DNA of 64,000 bases from Trichobilharzia szidati (Eukaryota; Platyhelminthes; Trematoda; Strigeidida; Schistosomatidae). The position numbers and the translations under genes were made by a program. Shown piece by piece: positions 21,105 through 32,848 of this stretch (its first letter is position 1; each line of letters starts with the position of its first letter). The stretch lies in assembly GCA_944472155.2 (NCBI GenBank), contig OX235272.1, forward strand, positions 87,798,020 through 87,862,019. The letters are read 5' to 3'. The notes beneath the pieces were generated by a model that searched no databases, was not told where the DNA came from, and saw nothing but the letters and a program-made list of their open reading frames with translations.

Positions 21105-21650
21105 TTGGAGGATCATTGAAAAGGAAGAAGTACTGGACACCTATTCGGCATCTATGATCCCGCCCGCCAAATGTCGAACCCAAGACCTTCAGGTTAAAAG
21201 ACGACCTGATATACTATTCAGACATTTCAGACGGAATCTAACAGCCCATCTAACTTCTAGTGTTTACCAGTAACTGACTACAGGAATTTCAAGTGGGAAG
21301 GCTTGACTACCGGAGTCTAGATAGTTCGGTGTGAGGATGAATACTCACCGATGACACTGGCTGGTGATAGCCCTATATATCGCTAATCGGCATGAGTTGA
21401 AATTTACGATGCCCTGGATTCTGTCCCCAGTGGCTCAATAGTTGACGAAATCACCTTGTAATCTAATGGTCCAGGATTCGATCCCCCAACGGTGGAGTCG
21501 TGGGTGTGTACTACCGAAGATTTGTAAACTAGGATGAAACATCTGTTCAGTAAAAACGTGGTTTTCAGTGGTTCCCTAACTGAAGTCGTTTCGTGATCTG
21601 TCTTGAAACCAAACAATTTCACCGATAGCAGTAAACTAAAGTGATTTACT
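21105..21650. mobile_element. SINE-H head-to-head pair, decayed
   Basis: Reverse fragment 21105-21235 (AAGAAGTACTGGACACC, head) followed by a forward unit 21270-21650 with 5' block, CTGGCTGGTGATAGCC, B box GATTCGATCCCCC and a decayed hammerhead at 21497-21548 (AAACUAGGAUGAAACAUCUG). Confidence 0.7.
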
Positions 21651-22273
21651 TGTTAATGTCATGCGTCACTGGGTAAGAGTAAGTAACTTAGAATAACATA
21701 ATAATAATTATAATAATAACTTTATTCCACAACAATAACAATTTATAGCATGGAATTTTCGGCGTTTCTTTTACATATTGCAATGGTTTAGCTCTGTTTA
21801 TAAATGTATAAAATGTTAAAATATTGATAGTTAATAGGAAAAAATAAAACCCCAACAAAATCACACCATTGCTAGGTCATAGTGAATAATAAATAAATAT
21901 AACGAATAACACATGCATTAATATGCATCATTACATTTTATAGTTTAGTTAATGATTTAAAAGTTGTAAAAGTTCTTTTCTGATATTTGTCTCTTCACAC
22001 AATACTCATGCCAAATATGGTACGGTCGAATATTTATATTTTGTAGTACGAGCATAAATGTTTATGAAATTTCTTCTGGTCTTACCTGAAGAGATACAAA
22101 GGAAACAAATGTGAATAAAGAGGATGTTCACTATCAGATAAGATAACTTTAGCTAAGTGTTTACAAGAATTCATATGCCTATTGACAACAGGTTCCCGTT
22201 AAAAGATATTATTCGACTGAAATCCTCTAACTCTCTTTCTCTCTATAGATTTCAGTAATCAAATAGTTAAATT
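21651..22273. other. Unassigned, AT-rich
   Basis: Contains an AATAATAAT-type run near 21700. The rest is unrecognised. Confidence 0.3.
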
Positions 22274-24161
22274 CATTATAATAAAGGTTTTATTTGTATT
22301 TCCCAATGAATGAATGAAAAACAAAATGATATCGTTGTTTTTACTGACGTTTCACTATTTAATGCTGTTGCTAATAGCTTTATCAAAGTATTATTAAACC
22401 AGAATTTACAAAATCTAAGCTTATATATAACAACTTAATCATCCTTCCTCAGTATGGGGTCATTTTTCGTTGTCAAATTGGCTAATTGGTAAAGATAAAA
22501 AAACCAGGTATAAATTGTTGGATTTGATAAGTGTATAAAATTATAAAAGCAGTGTGTGTTTACATAATGAAATTGCTTATCACATTCGTGTTGATTTTGT
22601 CATTTTATGGGAGAGGGAGTATTGTAATCAGGTGAGATTCTGTTTTAGTCCATCATCATTCCTATTCAGCTAAGACAATTTGGGTTGAATTTGATATGAA
22701 GTGCTTCTGATGATATTAAGCGTTCATTGTGATTTCTGAAATGCCTTTTCTGGATGATTTCAATATTGTCAAAATCAATTTTGTGGCCTAATTCTATAGT
22801 GTGTAGACTATCTATGGGTGATGAATTTTCAAGCTTTTCCAGTTCACTAACTGGATTTCTCAGTGGTCGAACACAGTCGTGTCTATGGTGTTCATTTATT
22901 CTGATCACTTTTATTTCTCACTGGTGATGCTTGTCCGATGTATATTGCATCACATTCCAAGCATTTTATTTTGTAGACACAATCAGATAGAGAATCTCTA
23001 GGCATTCCGTCTTTTATATGGACAAGGTTGCTTCGCAGTGTGTGAATCTGATATTTTGAAGAGAACTCTGATGTCGAGCTTATTGAGTACTCTTCTGATA
23101 TCGTCTGATGTTTCTGGTCTGTGTGGAATAGCAACTGTTGAGGTCCATGTCTTCGGAAAACATTTTCTACCATACTTAATATCATTGTTGATTTTGTTGA
23201 TGAAGTTCTTTGGGTAGTTATTTTGCTTGAGAGTCTCAGTAATGTTTGATATTTCTACTTCTTTTTCTTTCTCGTCCATTATCAAAGAGTGTGCTTGTCT
23301 AAGAAGACTTGAAACAACTGATATCTTTGCGCTGATGGGTTGTGATGATCCGAAGTCTAAATATTTATTGGAGTGGGGTTTCTTCCTGAATATCGATATA
23401 CTAAAATGTCCGTTTTCCCTTCTCTTAACTAGGCAGTCTAGAAATGGTAGTTCACCGATGTCTGATTCTGCTTCCGAAGTAAAATGGATTCTGGGAGATA
23501 GATTGTTTATTTCCTTCAAGAATAAACTGTGTAGATTTCGTTTTAGCACTACAAAAGTATCACCTGCATAGCTTAACCATATTTTAGGAGTGAGTATGCT
23601 TGAAAAGATGTTGTCTTTAAATCTATTCATGGAAAGGCCAGCGACTATTGGGGAAACTGGTGAACCCATAGCAACACCATTTGTCTATCTATATAAATTC
23701 CCTTTAAATGTAAAATAATTACTTTCTAGACAGAATTTCAAGCTATCTCTTAATTATTTCACTGGTGTGCAGTGGACATCTTTATGATAGTGTTGTATCT
23801 GATTCTAGTAAACTGGAAATGATATCAAGACTTTCGGTAATATGGATACTAGTATATAATGAGTTAATATTATAGCTCACTTTAATATCTTCGTGATCTA
23901 TTTCTCGGTGTTCCATTTTGGGTTTGAAATCATATGAATCTTTTATAACATTTTCAGTGTCTTCTTACAGTGGTTTCAGTATCGAAAATAAGTATTTGGA
24001 GAGGTTGTACGTAGGTGAATTGGTACAATTCTGGTTTAACAATACTTTGATAAAGCTATTAGCAGCAGCATTAAATAGCTAAACGTCAATATAGAAACAA
24101 CAATGTCGTTTTGCTTTTCATTCATTCATTGGGAAATACAAAACCGTTATAATAATGAATA
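22274..24161 (-). mobile_element. PLE-B flanked by inverted arms
   Basis: The left arm 22274-22410 and right arm 24023-24161 are inverted copies sharing AAATACAAA, GACGTTTCACTATTTAATGC and TAATACTTTGATAAAGC. The minus-strand body holds the RT C-terminal half and the GIY-YIG start (DCVYKIKCLECDAIYIGQAS, about 22920-22980), then LHTIELGHKIDFDNIEII (22666-22908). Similarity to the second PLE-B copy continues about 70 nt past the right arm (to about 24230). Confidence 0.85.
22998..23669 (-). pseudogene. PLE-B reverse transcriptase, C-terminal half
   Basis: A 223-codon frame. MGSPVSPIVAGL (residues 1-12) is RT motif B of Penelope-like elements. YAGDTFVV (residues 34-41) is motif C with the usual Y-DD altered to YAGD, losing one catalytic aspartate. 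PFLDCLVKRRENG, HSNKYLDF and LKQNNYPKNFI follow (thumb and linker), with IPHRPETSDDIRRVLNKL before the endonuclease. A frameshift near 23000 separates it from the GIY-YIG domain. Upstream RT motifs are lost or broken. Inactive. Confidence 0.85.
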
Positions 24162-24529
24162 TCATATACACCCAATGCCCAAATATTTTTTTTCAAACTG
24201 TTAAAAGTGAACTTGGTTTGGACATATATAAAATGTTAAGATGTTTGAAAGTGATTTGCATATCAAATTCGATTTTATGTATTATATCGGTTTATGAACC
24301 TGTCCAAATACCTAAATGGGACATGTCATTCCTTTACACTCTGTAAGAAAGAAAACAGGGGGCGAAGTTTTCCAGCTGAACAATTGAAGGAATGTATGAT
24401 TTTGAAATAAGGTCCTGTATAACCTTGAGATATGTGCCAACGAAGTCGTAGTAACCTGTTTACTCTGCTCTCCAAATCGGTATACTTTACCTAACTTGGA
24501 TAATACAGCATTTATTGAGTGTCCTAATA
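24162..24529. other. Mostly unassigned
   Basis: The first 70 nt continue the PLE-B noncoding end (AACTTGGTTTGGACATATAT). The rest is unrecognised. Confidence 0.35.
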
Positions 24530-25435
24530 TAACTGCGTCAGGCTGTGTGTGGAGAGCGGTGAGACAGGAATACGGTGGACCACCGATAAGAAGACTCTAG
24601 GAGATCTGGATTTCTCGTGTGAATGGTTAATGTCTAATGTCACCCAAACTCGAAGACTTGCAAGCGAAAACCAACAAAGTGGCTGAAGAGCCAGCGAAAA
24701 CGGGACTCCAGGTGAACACAGAGAAGATGGAGGTGATGAAGATAACCAATCAATAGCAACAACAACCAGCACCAATCACCGATCCACGGGGAGATTCAAC
24801 AGGAAGTGCCTCCTTCACTTATCTAGGAAGCATTGTTTCAACTGCAGACGAACGGACGAAGATGTCAAAGTCAGAATCGGAAAGGCAAGATACGCCTTCA
24901 TCAAGCTGAAACCAATTTGGAAATCTTCCGCACTCAGCATAAGGAACAAGATTCACATTTTCAACACCAATGTGAAGTCGGTTCTTCTATACGGGTCAGA
25001 AACGTGGCAGCGTGTCACGAAAATGATTTCCAACAGGTTCTAGAATTTCATCAACAGCTGCCTCCGCTCTATACTGAAGATCGAATGGCTAGTAAGAATA
25101 AGCAGCAAAAAACTCTGTCTGGGAACAAACCAACCAAGAACCGATCGCTCAACAAAAATATGTGGAAATAAGTGGAGATGAATTGGTCATACATTGCGGA
25201 AACCGCTGAATAACATGGTGCGTAATTCAGTCCATCACTCGAGTGGAATTCGAATGGTAAAGGACCAGTGGGTGGTCGGTTTGAAGGTGACATGGAGGGG
25301 ATCGTGTGAGGAAGAGATGAGACAGTTTGGTCAATCGTGGATTCAGCTGAAGAGAACGGCAAAAAACAGAAAAAAGTAGAGATGTGTTGTTGAAGCCCTA
25401 TGTTCCACTCGGAAAACAAGGGAACAATAATAATA
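24530..25435 (+). pseudogene. RTE-A LINE 3' half
   Basis: Plus strand: GCVWRAVRQEYGGPPIRRL, MSPKLEDLQAKTNKVAEE, GLQVNTEKMEVMKITNQ (region after RT motif C), SASFTYLGSIVSTADER, then decayed 'RWKWIGHTLR'-type blocks and LKPYVPLGK at the 3' end with an AATAATAATA tail. Many frameshifts and stops. Confidence 0.8.
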
Positions 25436-25761
25436 TAACTGCATATGTAAATATTTCGAAGTTTAGTGTTCATAGGTATTATTAAATATCCTGGAAAATG
25501 TCACATAACTGAATGTTTCATCTTTACCAGACTCATTCATTTCTTCAGATATTCTTAGTGAACCACAATTTCATTATCAGTAGTAACTATTGTATTCAGT
25601 CTCAAGAAATAATAAAGTCTTTATTTCACATATGATTGTATAAATAAGAAGAATTGCGATTGGAAAGTAGCTTGTACGTGCAAATGCAAAGAATCCTGAT
25701 GCAAAAAGAGAAGCTTAAAATACGCAAACTATAAATCTCAAAATACACTAAATTCATATAA
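25436..25761. other. Unassigned
   Basis: Nothing recognised. Confidence 0.3.
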
Positions 25762-26135
25762 GTCTAGTGAGAAATCGTGACCAGTAGGGTACAGTAGGTT
25801 GGGTGTGAGTACAAATACTCGTCGATGACATTGTCTAGCGGTTGCGCTATATCATGAATTGGCGCGACTGGATTTGGTCCCAGTGCTTGAGTGGTCTATA
25901 AACTCTCCTTGTAACCGGAAGGTCATGGGTTCGAGCCCCAGTGGCTGCCAACTGATAAAGAGTCCCAAACAAGGATAAAACAGCTGTCTAGTACTCCCAG
26001 GTTTCCCAGTGGTTCTATAACCGATGACAGCTTGTGATGAAATTTCGTAATCAAATATTAAACTTTATTTGATCATGGAGTGGTATCAGCTAAACAACCA
26101 CTGGGAAACCATAGAGTACTGAACAGCTGATTCAT
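25762..26135. mobile_element. SINE-H forward copy plus reverse fragment
   Basis: Forward 25762-26060: TAGTGAGAAATCGTGACC-type block, head with B box GGGTTCGAGCCCC, decayed hammerhead about 25948-25999 (CUGAUAAAGAGUCCC, then GAUAAAACAGCUGUC). Reverse 26073-26135 is a tail and partial hammerhead, directly before the PLE-A arm. Confidence 0.75.
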
Positions 26136-26379
26136 CCCATGAGTAGAAAACTTGGGCACTGTGGTAGAGTATAATTTCATTATGGATAAGATTTTATTTT
26201 GATAGATCACATAGTGTTACACAGTAATACTAACTGATAACGTTTCGAGCACAACTTATTGCTGCTCATATTCATATCAAGTTACTCACACAGCTTTTTC
26301 CTTCATTTATATACATGTGTGGAATTGACTATATTAAATAAAAATCAATATGGGATAATGTTTATAAAAATGGTTATAA

Positions 26380-27110
26380 AAAACCAACGCATTCTAATTG
26401 GTATTTAGACTTTAATTCATCTCATCCGTTAACTGTTAAGGCAGGCTTAGTTAAGTGCTTCACAAACCAAGCAATAGCATTAAGTAGTACAACAAAAAAA
26501 CCTAAACGATGAAATGAAACAGATAGAAGAAGTGTTGGTGTCAAACAACTAACTATCCTATAAAATTCATTAGGAATATCAGAAATGGTCGAAAGCAAAA
26601 TAAAAATAATTGTGAAACTAGTAGTGATAACATAAATAAGAAAGAATATAAGTCATCTACTGTTATACCATATAAGGAAAGGACATCTGAGACCCTACAT
26701 AGAATTCTTAATAAAGCAGGAATTAGGGCGGCATTTGAACCGACAAACTCACTCAGAGACAAGCTCTGTAGGCTAAAGGACTCTGTCGGTTGACCCAATT
26801 AAACAAATTAATATAATTTACAAAATACTCTGCAATGACTGTGATGTTAACTAGTAGATCGGAGGTAATCAGATTGTCGGAACATATGAATTTAGCTAAG
26901 GTCAGAATGGTTGACCGCGAGAAGATAAGTAATTTAGAAAAAAGCTCAGCAATCGCACTGAATGCATTAACACACAATCACACAATAGGGTGAGAAAGGG
27001 TTAAGATTCTAAGAAGTAATCTAGGTAGGTGGAGAGAGAGATTGATTACTGAATCCTGGTTCATCGAGTCTACACCCAACACATGCAACAGAAATGACTC
27101 AACGCAAATA
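26380..27110 (+). pseudogene. PLE-A RT end and GIY-YIG endonuclease
   Basis: The RT C-terminal block HPLTVKAGLVKCFTNQAIAL is followed (frame shift) by EVLVSNNYPIKFIRNIRNG and VIPYKERTSETLHRILNKAG, then SLRDKLCRLKDSVG. The endonuclease begins IIYKILCNDCDVN (26805-26850). The YIG turn is damaged by a stop and frameshift. It resumes TSRSEVIRLSEHMNLAKVRM, VDREKISNLEKSSAIALNA and LTHNHTIG, then SNLGRWRERLITESWFIEST. Order and spacing match Penelope-like proteins. Confidence 0.85.
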
Positions 27111-27199
27111 CCAGAGATATGGAAGATATTACCACCAGTCAAATCAGAGGATAATAAATAATGTTAAAATGTATTTCAATTCACATTACGACACTCTAA

Positions 27200-27417
27200 C
27201 AAGTTACACAGTGGTTAGGACTCTCGCCGACCATGCACATGGTCCGGAGTTCGAACCCCTGCCGGCGCACACCCGATATCTATGGTCGGCCTGCAAAATT
27301 TGGGCTACCGATATCCATGCTGAAAATTCCATACTTGTACTGAAAATACGGTGTGGAATCAAGCTGTAATCAAAATAAAATAAAATAAATAAAATAAATA
27401 AATAATCTTATTTCCCA
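27200..27417 (+). mobile_element. SINE-K copy
   Basis: tRNA-like head (GTGGTTAGGACTCTCGCCGACC, B box GGAGTTCGAACCCC), body GGTCGGCCTGCAAAATTTGG, 3' part TGCTGAAAATTCCATAC then GTACTG, TGGAATCAAG and an (AAAT)n tail. The 3' part resembles the CR1L 3' end in order of motifs. Confidence 0.8.
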
Positions 27418-27754
27418 TTTGATTATATTTGATTGATAACACTAATATTATTTCTGAATGTACATTATCCTATATTGATTTTTATTCAAATGTCTAATCA
27501 TCAGTTTCACTCATGTATATAAATGAAGCAAGAAAGTTATGTGAGTGACTTGATATGATTATGAGTAGTAATAATTTGTGCTCGAAACGTGGTCATCAGT
27601 AAATGTTACTGTATAAAACTGTGAGACTTGATCAAAATAAAATTTTTCCCACAAAGGAGTTATACTCTACTACAGTGCCCAAGTTTTATCCTTATATCAA
27701 TAACACCTATGACTTATCATTGTTGATAAAATTATCTCAAGTTTGTAAACGAGA

Positions 27755-28430
27755 TGACATTAGTTACAAAACCATTAATAATCAATGGGGCACTGGACAT
27801 ATGTCTCTTCCTAGTTTGGAGATCTTCAACAGGACGCACCCATCGCAGTTCGAACACAGAACCTTCTGCTTAGAAGGCAAGCTCGCAGGCCATCCAACCA
27901 CATGGGACCCGATGCAATGGCCAGCCCATGAATTCTAACTTCTACCAATTCATGATTTTAGCGTGGCGATTAACCGATGTAATTGGTGAGTCTTGTCCAG
28001 TACCTTCTAGATTTCAGTGGTTGTTGTCTAACTAATGTGATCAACCTTGGAATAAATCATATCCATACAAACTAACTCTTCAAAAATCAGTTTGATGCTC
28101 CGAAGTGACTGGCTACAAAACGAATTTTTACTGAAATTTTATTGAGAAGTCATGACCAGTGGGATTGATCCAGTCAACAGTGACGATAAGTACTAATCAA
28201 TGATATCTGCTGGCAGTCACGCTAAAAAATCATGAATTTGTTGAAGTTGCAGTTCATGGGCCATTGAGTCGGATATCAGTAGCTGAATGGTCTACAAAGT
28301 TCCTTGTAACCGGAAGGTCCTATGGGTGAGTACTACCATCCAGTACTCCTTGGTTTTCGACAGGATCACTAAGTGAAATGAGTTTCTGATCAAAAACCTG
28401 AAGTAAATCAAATCCGTATAAACTAACTAT
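27755..28430. mobile_element. SINE-H cluster
   Basis: Reverse copy 27755-27965 (head with CAGTTCGAACAC, broken ribozyme). Forward tail 27966-28085 runs into a forward unit 28095-28430 through TCAAAAATCAGTTTGATGCTCC, the same tail-to-head junction as at 2747 and 48750. The forward ribozyme is deleted: GTGAGTACTACCATCCAGTACTCC. Confidence 0.7.
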
Positions 28431-29009
28431 TACAGATGAAATAATCGTCCTTAAGCTACTCAGAAATATATATAAATATATATAGAGAGAGCTGAAATTT
28501 AGAAGAAACAGGTTGTTTATATACACAGAGAAAATATATAGGTCAAGTGTTAAGATGAAAGGCGATAATCACTAAAACTTTATGCAAATTATCAAAAGTT
28601 GATTACATCAAAAACTTATTTATTATTATTTATTTCGACCATCAGGACAAATTGAATATCATCAAACAGTAGTCTATAAACAGATAAGTGATGAAATGAA
28701 ATAAGGCAAACGTTTTTTTTCTGCTAGGTAAAGGTCACAGAAGTCACAATAAGTAGCTGAGAAATATTCAATTTAGAAATTGGTGTGATAATTCTCTGTC
28801 TTCCTATCTCTCTTCATCTTCACCTTTCCTATGATATATTTGATATATTACCTTTAAGAATTTGTTTAAAATTGACTAATGTTACAAAACTTTATCAATT
28901 TAAAAGGTGTCAATTTTCATGAGACTTTTTCATTATTCTGTAGAATGATAAGATCGTTCATCCAATTTGTGTTGATACAATAAGAATTTGTATCTACCTT
29001 TCCTCTATT
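28431..29009. other. Unassigned
   Basis: AT-rich with TATA runs near 28470. Nothing else recognised. Confidence 0.3.
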
Positions 29010-29225
29010 CCTTGAGATCCGATTGGAGCATAGGACTTCAAGATTGAAGTCATTGAAGTTTCAGCAGCCGTGTCATTGTTTTTCTTTTACGGAGTTAGCC
29101 TCAGTCCAAACCTTCTCCTTTTTTTCCGGGCTTAACAATGGCCAGTAAAGTAGGCGAGGTTTTGGTAGCATCTTGGCTAGGGATTGAGTCCTGGGCCATA
29201 TATGCGGTTAGTGGGCACTTTTGAA
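29010..29225 (-). mobile_element. SINE-G decayed copy
   Basis: Minus strand with the RTE-like 3' end at left (CCTATGCTCCAATCGGATC), a damaged body and head. Clear but diverged. Confidence 0.6.
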
Positions 29226-29514
29226 GCTTGATCTACTTAAGCAGGTCAGTCTGTTACTACCGGTTACTCAGACTTCTCTAAAATCCGCAAATTTTCAAGG
29301 AATCATTGAATGACCAAGCAATTCCTCTACAAATTATCTAAATCAATATAAAATTTCTGTTTCCTATCTTCAGATGATTTTACAGAGAGAAGTGTGAATT
29401 TGTAGCAATGTTCTTTATTATCTTATGCAAGAAAGATGTATGTTAACTTAATCAGCATAATATGAACACATTTTCTACAGTTTAAAGGTCTCAGAGTAAA
29501 ATAAAGTTTAATTA
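29226..29514. other. Unassigned
   Basis: Nothing recognised. Confidence 0.3.
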
Positions 29515-29697
29515 CGGAGTGCTGGTTTTCGGGGATTTGATTGGTTACAGGTTTTGATCACGAGCGGAAATCAGTTAGAAAACCATTCGGCAAAAAGAGT
29601 GAGTACTGGATCGCTGTCTCGACCCAGTTTGAAGGGTTTCACCGGAGTTCTAATCGGTAACAAGACTAGCTCGTAGACCATCCAGACACTGGGATCC
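29515..29697 (-). mobile_element. SINE-H partial copy
   Basis: Minus strand: tRNA-like head (AGTGTCTGGATGGTCTACG), decayed hammerhead around 29603-29650, tail with AACCAATCAAATCCCC. The 5' half is replaced by PLE-A at 29698. Confidence 0.65.
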
Positions 29698-29960
29698 AAC
29701 CTTAGCTAAATTCTTATGTTCCGACAATCTGACTACCCCCAAACTACTAGATTCACCTATGTAGTTGACCAAATAGTCATTGGAAGGTATTTTGTAAATT
29801 ACATTATTTTGTTTAATTGGGTCCACCGGTGGACCGGTGTACTAGTGAGATTATCAGAACATAAGAATTTATCTAAGGTTGTGTTGACGCAAGAAACATC
29901 CACCATACATAAGTATCGAAACATCACACCCCTTCTAACACTTGACCTTACCTTGTAGAT
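29698..29960. mobile_element. PLE-A endonuclease fragment, internally inverted
   Basis: The minus-strand part 29698-29830 reads VIYKIPSNDYLVNYIGESSS then VVRLSEHKNLAK. The plus-strand part 29848-29960 starts at the same place, VRLSEHKNLSKVVLTQETST, and continues. The two pieces overlap in an inverted repeat (arms 29700-29735 and 29850-29885). Confidence 0.75.
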
Positions 29961-31314
29961 AGTCTTAAAAGGAGGACACTGGTGGTATAGGAGGTTTGAA
30001 CTGTGTAATGGCCACCATTTCAACGAAACACAGTAACCTCAAGTTCAACGTTTAAGAATCTATTTCATTGCAGAATTATTCAAAATATGGCAAAATTAAA
30101 CTTTAAGTACCACTAACTACCAATCAGCTAATGACCTTGAATGCACCAATCACATGAGGGGGGTATTTTTGGGTATGGAATACATGTATTTATAAGAAAA
30201 TGCATAACAACTGCATAAAAGTGTTATATAGGATACCTTTCTCTTACATGTGATATAAACATCTCCCAGTTCAGCATAGAAGTATCAATTGAATTGTTAC
30301 ACCACATTCTGTAAATATATTGATCTAAATGACTATAAATGACATCCTTTTGAGATCCATTAATAGCCCTAATCCCATTTTTTAACCTTTCCGAAATCCT
30401 CCTATAGAACTGGTGTGTGCTGGTATCACTGAGCTATTGAAACGAGACTATTTTCAGTTTCAGCAGCTGCACCTCTCACAGGCTGTTTTGAAACCCACTC
30501 ACCAACATGCGGATACATCCATTTGACGAGTTCCAAATAGGATGAATCGCGCCCCCTGAATCTTAATGCTAGTCACCATGATTAAAATTAAATCATCCAA
30601 GACTTGTTTACAGTACTAAGACTATCCCAAATTATGATCAGAGCATTGGAAAGTTAAAAAACACTTTGCAAAACACTAAATAAGACTCAAAATAAGATGT
30701 TTCTAGAATTATTTCCATTCCAAGGGAGTAAATAGTCGTTTATACTAGAATGATCGGAAGCATATCAGTTTCCTAATGAAAAATATACTAATTTGCATTA
30801 CAATTACTTCTTCTGATGGCTTTCGTGAACAATCTAATTAAATCGCGTGTAATGTGATCGCCCACATGTAATCATGCCTAACCAGGGTGAATAATTTGTT
30901 ACCTACCGAAATATGGGTATCTCTATCCTTCTTGTTCTCTGCTTTTTTTGCCTTGTGGCTTGTGTGAGAGCAGTGAGTACACTAGATCGATGAAATAAAA
31001 CAACAATTAACTCGGTTAGTTTTCTTTTGCCTTGACTGCACCATCGTTCAAAGGCGATAAATTCTAAGAGTTTGGTGGATTTTGAAGGAACATTTTATTT
31101 ATAGCTAAGAACCTTTATCATAGGGTATTTCCAATGGATAATTGCAAGCTTCGAAAATGTCGGAATCATCCCAGCAGCTTTCTGGTATTAGTAATACAAT
31201 GGAGAGTTTATTTAGGTAAAGAAGAATATATACGCTTTAAGCCTATCAGTGGTAGGAAATATCACCAAACAGTTAATTTCTAAATATATGTGCCACATAT
31301 AATTTAAATTTATT
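29961..31314. other. Unassigned, the longest repeat-poor stretch
   Basis: About 1.35 kb without recognised retroelement, SINE or long frame on either strand. Could be single-copy DNA or an old, unrecognised repeat. Confidence 0.3.
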
Positions 31315-31740
31315 CATAAACTGATGTAAGTTAGAAGACCACTGGAAAACCAAGGAGTACTGGACAGCTCTCTCGTTTTAGTTTGGGACTTTTCATCCAA
31401 CTGGAATTCGAGCCCAGGACTTTTCAATTACAAGGCGAGCTCGTAGGTTATTCAGCCACTGTCAACCAATTCTATAGCTACACGATGAAGTTGCGCTGTA
31501 TATCTCGAAATGGTAGAAGTTGGAATTTAATGGGCCATTGGATTGGCTCCCAGTAGCTGAATGGTCTGCGAGCTTGCTTTGTAACAGGAAGGGTTCGAAC
31601 CCCTGTGACTGTGCACTAATGAGGAGTCCCAAACTAGGATGACATTTCTATTCAGTACTCCTTGTTTTTCCAATGTTCCTTGATCAAACTTGAAACAGCT
31701 CAAATCCCTGTAATCCAAATCTTGAAAATTAATTTTTGTA
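31315..31740. mobile_element. SINE-H head-to-head pair
   Basis: Reverse 31315-31500 with hammerhead about 31350-31405 (stem I strand GGAGTACTGG intact, GAGAG in place of GAAAC-type core). Forward 31500-31740 with B box GGGTTCGAACCCC and a hammerhead at 31603-31650 whose GAAA is deleted (GAUGACAUUUC). Confidence 0.75.
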
Positions 31741-31802
31741 ATCGCTGAATATCATCGCTAATTACTGCTGAATCTAAGTCTAATGAGATTGTTAGGGTGG
31801 AT

Positions 31803-32848
31803 TATTTATTAAATTGAAATACCTCGGTCTAGTTCTATCTTCCGACCTTACTTGGACATCTCATATCCTAACGATTTCTGAGAAAGTGTTCTGCCTAACC
31901 TACTACAATAAGAAACTTAGACAATCACCCAACCTCTACTTTCACAATTTGTCAACTCTTGTATCTTACCTATTCTACTTTACTGTTCCCCGTTATTCTT
32001 TCCTGGGCTACTGAAAAAGGACTATACCATCCTGAGAAGGCTGTTGAAGGTAGTTAGTAGGGATAGTGGTGTAAAACTCAGTCAGCTCGTCACTACATTA
32101 GTTGAAAGGCATCTGAATACATGCGAAAAATGTTCTTAAACCATACTGTCCGACCCCCAACACCCCCTCTATTTCCAACTCTCGCCTTGTATCTCATCAA
32201 GTAGAACCAGAAATCAGTATAAAATAATTTGTGCTCGTACAACCAAATACAGGAACTCAATGATACTATATTTGGCCCGTGTTCTAAGTGACAGAGACAA
32301 TGTTAAGCGCGAAACCTATGACTTGCTTTGTTGTTAATAACATAATTTTAGGCTCTTTTATTTCTCTCTTATTTTGTACTCTATTGTGAACTGCTTCTTA
32401 AACATACTTAGCTACCTAACAATAAAAAACAAAACAACAACCCTGAAATGTTATTTTATGATTGTTTAGTGTTATTTCAACCAAATTAACTGATCTTCTT
32501 GACGATATACATTCTTAAATATCATTTCATAAGTTCTTGTATGATTATAGCTTTACTGTCACCACGCATAATCATATCATAGCTTGCACTACCCAATACA
32601 GAGTTATTATTATTTGCTGTTTATTTTCCTTTCTACTTCATGGTACTTTTTCGCATTTTTAAAAATTATTTTTGTGTTTTTCGTGTTTTTTTTGCTGTTG
32701 GTGTCTTTATATTTACTTTTTTTGAAATAATCCTTTTAAACGTTGGATAAAACCAGATGCACATATTGTAGATATGTGCTGAAAATTCCACACTGCACCA
32801 CTAGTACTGTTTCTGGAATAAAGAAAATTATTATTAATATTATTATTT
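31803..32848 (+). mobile_element. CR1L LINE 3' end
   Basis: Encodes the C-terminal part of the RT ORF: KYLGLVLSSDLTWTSHIL, then after a frameshift PGLLKKDYTILRRLLKVVSR, ILSDPQHPLYFQLSPCISSS and ARTTKYRNSM, with stop after ETYDLLCC (about 32337). The 3' noncoding region ends TGCTGAAAATTCCACACTG, GGAATAAAGAAAATTATTAT, the terminal signature of this LINE. 5'-truncated. Confidence 0.85.

Larger units (their letters stand above)
26147..27687 (+). mobile_element. PLE-A flanked by inverted arms
   Basis: The left arm 26147-26361 and right arm 27462-27687 are inverted copies sharing AAAACTTGGGCACT, AACGTTTCGAGCACAA, CATATCAAGT and ATCAATATGGGATAATG. The body is a plus-strand PLE-A C-terminal half. 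A SINE-K interrupts the 3' noncoding part. Confidence 0.85.

Noticed and set aside
26753..26977. Minus-strand 74-codon frame similar to one at 58053-58289, at first thought to be a shared gene or LINE 5' region
   Set aside because: The plus strand of both encodes the PLE-A GIY-YIG endonuclease (RLSEH-NLAK, VDREK); the minus frames are its shadow.
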